The translations under genes were made by a program, and so were the position numbers. 64,000 nucleotides of DNA, taken from JAFDVL01 sp043783625. GTDB lineage: Bacteria; Acidobacteriota; Blastocatellia; RBC074. A model generated the notes under the pieces. That model was not told the origin of the DNA. It worked only from the letters and a program-made list of their open reading frames with translations, and searched no databases. The stretch is taken from the NCBI GenBank assembly GCA_043783625.1, contig JAYVZE010000227.1:1-64000 (forward strand), in the 5' to 3' direction. Positions 43,729 through 51,188 of the stretch are shown piece by piece (positions within the stretch are counted from its first letter, which is position 1; each line of letters starts with the position of its first letter).

Positions 43729-45153
43729 ATGAAAAAAATGAACTTGGTTTTGATCGCAATTCTGGTAGGTCAGATTCTACTTTTCCCGTCCCTTTCGTTC
43801 GCTCAAAAAAAGAAGAAAACCGTATCCCCAAAAAAAACAGCGCCGGAGACGCCTTATTATCCTGGGTTGTCAGATGCGCCGGGAACTACAAACAATTCCG
43901 TCAAACCTAACGAACTGGACTGGGATAAGTTGACACAGGAAGCGGATCGTTTATTCAAGACAGGTCAGTATAGTAAGGCCATTCCATTCGCAACAAGCGC
44001 ACTCAAAGTCGCCAGACAAAAATGGGGAATGACTCACAAAAATGTAGCTGTCAGCCTGTACGGGTTGGCAAATCTTCAGCTTAAAAACGGTCAGCCTAAA
44101 AAGGCAGAACCACTTGCCAATCAAGCCTTGCCAATCTTTAAGAAATCATTTGGAGCAACCCATGAAGATGTTGCAAAAACATTGAGTATGATTGGAATGA
44201 TTTATTCTAATGCAGGGCGATTTGTAGACTCAGAGAAACGACTTAATGAAGCGTTAACAATTACTCGAAATTTACCTAGCCCCGATTACTTAATGATGGC
44301 AAAAATTATAGGCAATTTGGGATCTCTTTATTTCACTCAAGGCAACTATATCGCAGCAGCGAACCGTATTAAAGAGGCATATGACTTAGGTGTGAAGGCG
44401 TTTCCTAACCATCCTGACTTAGCGAATCATACTAATAACTTAGGGATGGTTTATTTGAAATTAGGCTACTTAGATAAAGCTGAGCCGTTACTTGGCTCCG
44501 CACTTAAGTTCTCGATAGATACTTTTGGAACCAATCACCCTATAGTCGCAGAGGCAGCACAAAACTTAGCTGACCTATACTCATACCAAAATAAAGTTAC
44601 TGAGGCACTGGCACTCTACAATGATGCGCTAAAGATTCAGAGAGCAGTTCTCGGTTTCGACCATACGAGTACGGCAAGAACGGAAGTTAATCTAGGTTCT
44701 TTATTCTTTAAGCTAGGTAATCTAACAGAAGCTGAACGTTTATTTGAGCATGGGTTAATAGTTCATAGAAAAGCTCTTAATACAAAACATCCTGACCTGG
44801 CAAAAAATATAGGGAATTTGGGTTACTTATATTTTAAACAAAATAAGTTCTCAGTTGCCGAACCACTACTTCTAGAAAGTTTAAAGATCGAAACAGAATT
44901 GTTTGGTGCAAACTATCTGGATAACTTAACGAGTAAGGTTATAATTGGTGACTTGTATTATGCTTGGGGAAAATATAAGCCATCTGAAATATATTTCCTA
45001 TCAGCGTTAGATGGTTATGAAAAAATGTCACCACAAAACCACTTGCATATGGGCAAAATACTTCAGCGTTTGTCTGATGTCTGTAGCCGAACCGGGCGAC
45101 CAAGAGAAGCGGTAATATTAGCAAATCGTGCCGCCTTCATCGCTAGAAACTAA
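43729..45153 (+). CDS. Secreted tetratricopeptide-repeat protein
   Basis: The 474-residue protein has a signal peptide (cleavage near SFA-Q at residue 25), a Lys-rich stretch, and then about nine TPR units of the TPR_10/TPR_12 kinesin-light-chain type. Examples are ALANLQLKNGQPKKAEPLANQAL, where each 42-residue unit follows the pattern H-P-x-x-A-x-x-x-x-N-L-x-x-L-Y. TPR arrays of this kind bind protein partners, and here they should act in the periplasm. GGAGG lies 7 bases before the ATG. It is the third gene of the AT-rich group. Confidence 0.88.
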   Translation: MKKMNLVLIAILVGQILLFPSLSFAQKKKKTVSPKKTAPETPYYPGLSDAPGTTNNSVKPNELDWDKLTQEADRLFKTGQYSKAIPFATSALKVARQKWGMTHKNVAVSLYGLANLQLKNGQPKKAEPLANQALPIFKKSFGATHEDVAKTLSMIGMIYSNAGRFVDSEKRLNEALTITRNLPSPDYLMMAKIIGNLGSLYFTQGNYIAAANRIKEAYDLGVKAFPNHPDLANHTNNLGMVYLKLGYLDKAEPLLGSALKFSIDTFGTNHPIVAEAAQNLADLYSYQNKVTEALALYNDALKIQRAVLGFDHTSTARTEVNLGSLFFKLGNLTEAERLFEHGLIVHRKALNTKHPDLAKNIGNLGYLYFKQNKFSVAEPLLLESLKIETELFGANYLDNLTSKVIIGDLYYAWGKYKPSEIYFLSALDGYEKMSPQNHLHMGKILQRLSDVCSRTGRPREAVILANRAAFIARN

Positions 45154-45196
45154 TCGTGAATCATAAACGTGTTTTTTCAAATTTAGGAGGTATCAA

Positions 45197-45661
45197 ATGA
45201 GTGATTATGACGACTTTACCAGGCGGCAAAACGAAGCGTATGCGCATCAGCAACAACAGCAGCAATTTGCAGATGCCCAACGACGTGATCAAGAATATCA
45301 GCAACAACAAGCAAGGTATCAGCAAGAAGATAATGCGCGACGAGATAACGAAGTCAGGCAACAAGAGCAAGCTCGCCAGAATCAGGTTCAATGGGAAGCT
45401 GACTTCAAAAGAGGTCAGGATGAGTCCGATGCCAGTTACCGAAAATTAAGTAGCGATCAAGCTGAAATGTATAAGAGGTACCAGCAATCAGAAGTAAGTA
45501 GCGGACAGACTTACTCGAATAATAATGCTACTAATTCTCGCCCTGCTGAATTACATTCTGCCACTCAAACCAGCAACACTGGAATAAGTCTTGGCAGTAT
45601 CATCTTTACCATTATTTTTGTGTTATTCATTGGTTGGATATTGGTTACATTCTTTAAATGA
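45197..45661 (+). CDS. Gln-rich coiled-coil protein with C-terminal membrane anchor
   Basis: The 154-residue protein starts after a strong AGGAGG site. Residues 8-90 are extremely rich in Gln, Arg, Glu and Asp and should form a long charged helix or coiled coil. A Ser/Asn/Thr-rich linker follows (about 100-128). A single hydrophobic helix near 131-152 (SIIFTIIFVLFIGWILVTFF) ends the protein, so it is probably tail-anchored with its coil in the cytoplasm. I do not recognise a family. It is the last gene of the AT-rich group and converges with the kinase gene 24 bp away. Confidence 0.72.
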   Translation: MSDYDDFTRRQNEAYAHQQQQQQFADAQRRDQEYQQQQARYQQEDNARRDNEVRQQEQARQNQVQWEADFKRGQDESDASYRKLSSDQAEMYKRYQQSEVSSGQTYSNNNATNSRPAELHSATQTSNTGISLGSIIFTIIFVLFIGWILVTFFK

Positions 45662-45685
45662 TTAAGATTGGTGGGTAGGTGGAAA

Positions 45686-48600
45686 TTATTCACTGCGCCA
45701 CAAACGAATTGTTTTATCCTGACTGGCAGAGGCTAAGGTTTTGCCGTCGGCTGAAAATGCGAGTGCCCAGACTTGCGAGGCGTGACCTCTCAAGGTTAGC
45801 AATTCCTGCCACGTTTCCGTGTCCCAGATTCTGATGGTGGCGTCTTTGCTGCCAGTGGCGAGGTGGCGTCCGTCGGGAGTGAAGGCTAAGGCGAAGACCT
45901 CGTCGGCGTGTTCGGTTAAGGTCACGATTTCGCGTCCGGTGGCAAGCTCCCAAATTTTTACGGTGGCATCTAAGCTGGCGGTAGCTAAGAGTTTTCCATT
46001 CGGCGAAAACGTAACTTTTTGGATAGTGTTGGTGTGTGATTTGAATTTTTGGAGTGGCTGCCCGGATGCTAAATCCCACAAAATTGCCTGTCCCTCAGCT
46101 CCGCCTGAAATCAGAGTGCGACCGTCCGCTGCGAATGCCAGCGTATAGACACCGCCGGGATGTCCGGTAAGATTTTGGCGTACTTGCTGTGAGGTAACAT
46201 CCCATAAATTGATTTTTCCATCTAATCCACCCGTAGCAAATGTTTGACCATCGGGTGAAACTACGACAGCAAAGAGGGGATTGTAGGTCACAGTGGCTGG
46301 CGGTTTGAGCGTGGCGATTTCCTTGCCGATACGCAAATCCCAGAGCCGGACTTTTTCGCCAAAATCAGTACTGACCAACCAATCTCCAGTGGGCGATACC
46401 GCCAGACTTAAAATACCGCTGGGGTCTTTTTTGGTGAGTGTTTGCAATGGTTTTCTGTTCTGCGCATCAAAAATCTGAAGCTGTCCGGCGTAACCGCCAG
46501 CGACTAATTGATTCGTGTTGGGAGTCCACTCCAACGCACGAAGCTGACATTGATGACATTCGCCTTGCCAGAGCTGGCTGGCTTGCAATTTTGCTAATGA
46601 CCAGCTTTTTATTTCGGTATTGTCGGTGGTCAGCAGGCGTTGTCCATCAGGGAAAAAGGCGACGCGCCAGCTTTCCGTATCGTGCGCATGCCACGTGACC
46701 AACTCTTTGCCGTTGGCGACCTGATGAACACGTAGGATACGCTCTCTTCCGATAGAAGCGAGTAACTTTGCATCCGGCGAAAAAGCCATGCTCAAAATAA
46801 AATCCCGATGCCCTGAAATCTTCCGAATTTCTTTTCCGGTGTGAGCGTCCAGCAAATGAATGACATTATCTATCCCGCCACAAGCTAATATTTTTCCATC
46901 AGGAGAAAAGACAATGGCCTCGGCATAATCAGGCAACGAAATGGCGAATCGCAATTGCCAGGTTTTACTATCCCAGGCGCGGACGAGTTTGTTGTAATTG
47001 CCCGTAACAAATGTTTTGCCATCCGGTGAAAAGGTCAGAATATTAATAATTTTGTCGTCAATAATGCGATGGAGAAGCCGACCTGTTTGGTTTTCACGAA
47101 CGACTGCCACGTTGCCAATAGTGTATGCGAAGCTCGTGCCATCGGTTGAAAAAACAGCGGACATTGCCTTAATCCGAACGCCATCATCTAACCGTAATAG
47201 TTCGCGTTGCGTTGCCACGTCCCAGAGCTTCACGAATCCCTGCTGATCGCTGCTTAATAAAAAGCGATGATCGAAAGAAAATGCGAGCGAGATGATTCTC
47301 GACTCGTGGGCTGCCCAGCTCATAATTTCTTTTCCTGTTTGTGCGTCACGGATCCGAATTTGACGACGGCTTCCATTCGCAATGAGCTGACCATCAGGTG
47401 ACAAAGCCGAGCCGTGAATCCATTCCGCCTCCTGAGTTTTCCAATCCTCCTGTTGGGTCAAATTTTGTAAATAATACCATTCAAAGCCGCGCCAATCGGC
47501 TGTTCCCGGGGCTGGAATCAATCGCTCTAACCGTTGTTGCGCGCCTGCTATTTTTCCCGCTTCCCAATCAGTCATCGTCTTTTGAATCTCTGCCGCGTAG
47601 AGCTGTCGCCGTTGGTGTTCGGCGATTTGTCGCGCCACGTGCGTTTGCCAAATGGCATACATCAATCCGCTTAGTAAAAGTAAGATTGAGAACGCGGCGA
47701 GGCTGACGCTGACGAGATTGCGGCGGACATATTTATTGGTGCGATACCAAAGCGTATTGGGTCGCGCAATGATGGGTTTCCCTGCAAGATAGCGATTGAT
47801 GTCATCGCTCAATTGCAAAGCCGAGCGATAACGCAGCGGCGGTTCTTTATGCAGAGCCATCAAAGTGATATTGTCTAAATCACTGTCTATTCGCGGGGAC
47901 TGATTTTGAGTAATGGCTTTGCCCGGTGGCAGCGGGTCTTCTTCGCAGATGCGGCGTAAGACATCCGGTAAGGAATTGTTGGGTGAAACAAAGGGGCGAC
48001 AGCCTGCGAGCAATTCATACAACAGTATTCCGAGCGACCAAATATCCGTTGCCGTGGTCAAAGTGTCGCCACGCACTTGTTCCGGGCTGGCATACGACGG
48101 AGACATGGGTTGCAAGTTACTTTGGGTTAAAGTTGAAGTTTCGTCAAAGAGCGAATGGTCAAGCAATTTGGCAATCCCGAAATCCAGCAGTTTGACCTGA
48201 CCTTCAGACGTGACCAGAATATTGCGAGGTTTAATGTCGCGGTGGACAATCAGATTTTGATGCGCGTATTGAACAGCTTCGCAAACGGTACAAAAGAGCC
48301 GGAGCCTTTCCTTGACGCTCAGTTGATGAGCTTCACAATATTCCGTGATCGCGATTCCATCCACGTATTCCATGACGAGGTAAGGCCAGCCGTTTTCGGT
48401 CTTGCCGCCATCCAGCAAGCGAGCAATATTCGGATGATCCAGCACCGCTAAAATTTGTCGTTCCTGCTTGAACCGTGCCAACAATTCTGTGCCGCCAATG
48501 CTCGGCGTGATGACTTTGATCGCCACTTGTTTTTGATACGCATCATCTGCACGTACGGCAAGGTAAACCGTTCCTGCTCCACCACGACCAATTTCCCGGA

Positions 48601-48859
48601 CAAATTGATAGGATCCGAACTTCTGGTTCGTAGCAGAGAAATCAGGGTCTGGCTCAACTTCAACCTCGAAGAGCGGAGCAGGAATTAAAAAATCGGCAAA
48701 TTCAGCGCGTTGTTGCTGGTGGAGCATTTGCTCAACTTCGACACGTACTTTTTCATCTCCGCGACTGGCAGCCTTGAGATAGGAACCCCGCAGCTCAGCA
48801 GGTTGTGCCATGGCTTCTTCAAATAATTCTGCAATTTGTTGCCATTGATCTTGGAACAT
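45686..48859 (-). CDS. Transmembrane Ser/Thr protein kinase with WD40 repeat sensor domain
   Basis: The 1057-residue protein has four parts. Residues 1-75 are a helical N-terminus common in acidobacterial kinases. Residues 83-360 are a Hanks-type kinase with GRGGAGTV (91-98), Lys115, HRDIKPRN (206-213, catalytic D208), DFG (226-228) and SPE at the APE position (258-260). A transmembrane helix lies at about 382-404. From about residue 470 to the end come some 13-14 WD40 repeats, each ending in a pattern such as VKLWD or IRIWD, enough for two propellers. All key kinase residues are present, so it should be active. It diverges from an ECF sigma factor 106 bp away, a typical signalling pair in this phylum. 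Confidence 0.95.
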   Translation of the reverse strand: MFQDQWQQIAELFEEAMAQPAELRGSYLKAASRGDEKVRVEVEQMLHQQQRAEFADFLIPAPLFEVEVEPDPDFSATNQKFGSYQFVREIGRGGAGTVYLAVRADDAYQKQVAIKVITPSIGGTELLARFKQERQILAVLDHPNIARLLDGGKTENGWPYLVMEYVDGIAITEYCEAHQLSVKERLRLFCTVCEAVQYAHQNLIVHRDIKPRNILVTSEGQVKLLDFGIAKLLDHSLFDETSTLTQSNLQPMSPSYASPEQVRGDTLTTATDIWSLGILLYELLAGCRPFVSPNNSLPDVLRRICEEDPLPPGKAITQNQSPRIDSDLDNITLMALHKEPPLRYRSALQLSDDINRYLAGKPIIARPNTLWYRTNKYVRRNLVSVSLAAFSILLLLSGLMYAIWQTHVARQIAEHQRRQLYAAEIQKTMTDWEAGKIAGAQQRLERLIPAPGTADWRGFEWYYLQNLTQQEDWKTQEAEWIHGSALSPDGQLIANGSRRQIRIRDAQTGKEIMSWAAHESRIISLAFSFDHRFLLSSDQQGFVKLWDVATQRELLRLDDGVRIKAMSAVFSTDGTSFAYTIGNVAVVRENQTGRLLHRIIDDKIINILTFSPDGKTFVTGNYNKLVRAWDSKTWQLRFAISLPDYAEAIVFSPDGKILACGGIDNVIHLLDAHTGKEIRKISGHRDFILSMAFSPDAKLLASIGRERILRVHQVANGKELVTWHAHDTESWRVAFFPDGQRLLTTDNTEIKSWSLAKLQASQLWQGECHQCQLRALEWTPNTNQLVAGGYAGQLQIFDAQNRKPLQTLTKKDPSGILSLAVSPTGDWLVSTDFGEKVRLWDLRIGKEIATLKPPATVTYNPLFAVVVSPDGQTFATGGLDGKINLWDVTSQQVRQNLTGHPGGVYTLAFAADGRTLISGGAEGQAILWDLASGQPLQKFKSHTNTIQKVTFSPNGKLLATASLDATVKIWELATGREIVTLTEHADEVFALAFTPDGRHLATGSKDATIRIWDTETWQELLTLRGHASQVWALAFSADGKTLASASQDKTIRLWRSE

Positions 48860-48965
48860 TTATACAGTATGCGTAAAATCTAAATGAAACAGCTCAAGGA
48901 ATTTCAGAATATTACAACAGCTAAGCTCAGCCGCATTATAACAGAGATTAGCGTCAGGATTAGGG
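48860..48965. promoter_or_regulatory. Divergent promoter region between kinase and sigma-factor genes
   Basis: This 106 bp gap must hold start signals for both genes. Towards the sigma gene a TATAAC at 48937-48942 could be a -10 box, with TTACAA at 48912-48917 as a poorly spaced -35 (19 bases). Towards the kinase, TATACA near 48860 on the plus strand is too close to the start to judge. Confidence 0.3.
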
Positions 48966-49526
48966 ATGAAGGTTGGATCGGAAGATTTTACACTCTTATT
49001 GATCGCCTGGAAAAATGGAGATCAGGAAGCAGGCGAACGTTTGTTCACTTCAATCTATCAGGACTTACGTCGTTTGGCGCAAAGCTACTTGCTACAGGAA
49101 CCGCGCGGGCATACATTGCAGGCGACTGCTTTGGTTCATGAGTTGTACCTGCGACTCTTTCATGGTGAAAAAGTAAATTACCAGAATCGGGCGCATTTTT
49201 TCGTGATTGTAAGCCGACAACTACGCCGCCTGTTAGTAGACCATGCTCGCACCAAACGTGCCCTGAAACGTACCCAGAATGAAGCGACTTTCGATCCTCT
49301 GAATGTTTTGCCAGGCAAAAAGACAGATGAATTATTAATTCTGGATCAAGCGTTATCACGTTTAGCGGAAACCAATGAAAGAGCCGCGAAAGTGGTGGAG
49401 CTGCGTTACTTTGGCGGCTTGACTGAACGAGAAATAGCAGATGTGCTGGACATCTCGGTGCCAACGGTTAAGCGCGATTGGAATGCTGCTCGTGCGTGGT
49501 TGTTTGGACAAATTTATTCTGAGTAA
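48966..49526 (+). CDS. ECF-type RNA polymerase sigma factor (TIGR02999-like)
   Basis: The 186-residue protein has sigma region 2 at about 10-85 (LLIAWKNGDQEAGERLF, ATALVHELYLRL, NRAHFFVIVSRQLRRLLVDHAR). Region 4 lies at about 130-180 with the helix-turn-helix LTEREIADVLDISVPTVKRDW. This is the acidobacterial/planctomycetal type often linked to WD40 or TPR kinases, where the kinase rather than an anti-sigma factor is thought to control activity. No anti-sigma gene is adjacent, which fits. Confidence 0.93.
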   Translation: MKVGSEDFTLLLIAWKNGDQEAGERLFTSIYQDLRRLAQSYLLQEPRGHTLQATALVHELYLRLFHGEKVNYQNRAHFFVIVSRQLRRLLVDHARTKRALKRTQNEATFDPLNVLPGKKTDELLILDQALSRLAETNERAAKVVELRYFGGLTEREIADVLDISVPTVKRDWNAARAWLFGQIYSE

Positions 49527-49591
49527 GGAGTTTGATTGCTTGCCTGAAAATATTCTGCCTACGGAAAAATTTCAGCCGAATACTCTATTAA

Positions 49592-49642
49592 TTGTTGAAA
49601 ATAATTAGGCTCTAATGTATCTTCTTTGTTGATACAAAGGAG
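49592..49642 (+). promoter_or_regulatory. Putative mazEF promoter with operator palindrome
   Basis: TTGTTG (49592-49597) and TAATGT (49613-49618) could be weak -35 and -10 boxes with 15 bp spacing. TGTATC (49616-49621) and GATACA (49631-49636) form a 6 bp inverted repeat around 9 bases, overlapping the predicted start of transcription, where the MazE-MazF complex would be expected to bind. AAGGAG at 49637-49642 is the ribosome-binding site of mazE. Confidence 0.4.
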
Positions 49643-49653
49643 AGTCTTTTTTT

Positions 49654-49896
49654 ATGCGAATTCAAATTCAAAAATGGGGTAACAGCTTGGCTTTACGAAT
49701 CCCAAAATCTTTTGCTGTCGAATCAAAAATTGGTCAGGGGTCAACCGTCGAAGTCTCTTTGGAGCGAGGTAAAATTATAGTTTTGCCTGTTGCTGAACCA
49801 GAGTTTTCGTTGGAGGAAATGTTAGCGCAGGTTACTAAAGAAAACCTGCATGGAGAAACTGACACAGGCTATTCCGTTGGGAGAGAATCGTGGTGA
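49654..49896 (+). CDS. mazE: MazE-family antitoxin
   Basis: The 80-residue protein neutralises the neighbouring MazF toxin and should repress the operon. Residues 1-48 form an AbrB/SpoVT-type swapped-hairpin DNA-binding domain (QKWGNSLALRIPKSF, VEVSLERGKIIVLPV). The acidic C-terminal tail (FSLEEMLAQVTKENLHGE and the final ESW) matches the E. coli MazE segment that wraps around MazF. It overlaps mazF by 7 bp. Confidence 0.95.
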   Translation: MRIQIQKWGNSLALRIPKSFAVESKIGQGSTVEVSLERGKIIVLPVAEPEFSLEEMLAQVTKENLHGETDTGYSVGRESW

Positions 49897-50225
49897 AGAA
49901 ATACGTTCCGAAACGTGGAGATGCAGTCTGGATTAACTTCGATCCTCAAGCCGGACATGAACAGTCCGGCAGAAGACCCGCAATTGTGTTGTCGCCGGAA
50001 AGCTATAATGGAAAAGTAGGATTGTGTTTGCTATGTCCAATTACGAACAAAGTTAAGGGCTATCCATTTGAAGTTGTGATTCCAGCGAATTTTGGAGTGT
50101 CAGGTGTAGTGTTATCAGATCAAGCGAAGAACTTAGATTGGCAGGTAAGAAATACAGAGTTTATCACTCAATTACCGGAAACCGTGATCACTGAAGTTTT
50201 GAAAAAACTGAAAAAATTATTGTGA
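49890..50225 (+). CDS. mazF: MazF-family endoribonuclease toxin
   Basis: The 111-residue toxin is a sequence-specific mRNA interferase of the PemK/MazF family. It closely follows E. coli MazF: YVPKRGDAVWINFDPQAGHEQSGRRPAIVLSP near the start with the catalytic Arg in GRRPA, the central CPITNKVKGYPFEV, and GVVLSDQAKNLDW. Length equals the E. coli protein. It should cut mRNA at a short motif, but the exact site cannot be predicted. It is translated with mazE through the 7 bp overlap. Confidence 0.95.
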   Translation: MVKKYVPKRGDAVWINFDPQAGHEQSGRRPAIVLSPESYNGKVGLCLLCPITNKVKGYPFEVVIPANFGVSGVVLSDQAKNLDWQVRNTEFITQLPETVITEVLKKLKKLL

Positions 50226-50242
50226 AAAGTGAAATAATTTAA

Positions 50243-51142
50243 ATGTCTACGACAGAGCAATCGAATCCAAACACTGAAAATATTGACCGCCTTCCCACCC
50301 TTGAAGCTCTTCGCATCATCAACGCCGAAGATAAAAAAGTTGCCGAAGCTATCGAACAAATTTTGCCTGCCATCGCACTTGCTGTAGATGCGATTGCTGC
50401 ACGGCTGCAAAACGGTGGACGCTTGATTTATGTTGGCACAGGGACGAGCGGGCGGTTAGGTGTGTTGGATGCTTCGGAATGTCCGCCGACGTTTGGCGTT
50501 TCGCCGGAATTGGTGCAGGGGATTATTGCGGGAGGCTACGAAGCTTGCTACAAAGCTGTCGAAGCTTCAGAAGATGATCGTGAGGCGGGGGCTACAGATG
50601 TTCAATCACGCGGCGTGAATGCAAATGATGCGGTCGTTGGAATTGCTGCGAGCGGACGAACTCCATATACGATTGGTGCGGTCGAATATGCGCGGAGCCT
50701 TGGCGCATTGACGTTGTGCATTACGTGCAATGAAAGTACGGCTCTCGCGGCGGCGGTGGAAATTCCACTGGAGCCGATAGTCGGGCCGGAAGTCATTGCG
50801 GGTTCGACGCGACTGAAATCCGGGACGGCGCAGAAATTAGTTTTGAATATGCTTTCGACAATGACTTTGGTGAAGCTAGGCTATGTCAAAGGCAATCGCA
50901 TGGCAAACATGCAAACAAAAAATAGTAAGCTCCGCGAACGTGCGGTTGGAATGATTTGCGATGAATGCAAGGTGGATGCAGCGACAGCGCACGCGACACT
51001 TGAAGCTGCGGGCTGGCTCTTGCCCGTGGCTTTGGTGATGCAACACGCAAATGTGGCGCGTACAGAGGCAGAAAATGCTTTGCATCAAACGCATCAATCC
51101 GTGGCAATAGCGATAGATATTTTGTCTCGCACACCAAAGTAG
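50243..51142 (+). CDS. murQ: N-acetylmuramic acid 6-phosphate etherase MurQ
   Basis: MurQ cleaves the D-lactyl ether of MurNAc-6-phosphate to give GlcNAc-6-phosphate in cell-wall recycling. The 299-residue length is standard. The SIS-type sugar-phosphate site YVGTGTSGRLGVLDASECPPTFG begins near residue 62 and contains the catalytic Glu of the ECPPTFG element. GIAASGRTPY near 132 and GSTRLKSGTAQKLVLNM near 190 are further family signatures. MurNAc-6-phosphate could be supplied by a kinase such as the BadF-type enzyme at 39417. It follows mazF by 17 bp. Confidence 0.96.
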   Translation: MSTTEQSNPNTENIDRLPTLEALRIINAEDKKVAEAIEQILPAIALAVDAIAARLQNGGRLIYVGTGTSGRLGVLDASECPPTFGVSPELVQGIIAGGYEACYKAVEASEDDREAGATDVQSRGVNANDAVVGIAASGRTPYTIGAVEYARSLGALTLCITCNESTALAAAVEIPLEPIVGPEVIAGSTRLKSGTAQKLVLNMLSTMTLVKLGYVKGNRMANMQTKNSKLRERAVGMICDECKVDAATAHATLEAAGWLLPVALVMQHANVARTEAENALHQTHQSVAIAIDILSRTPK

Positions 51143-51188
51143 GCGTATAATCTCGCGCTTGTTGATGAATCAAGAAGATTAAGGATTT

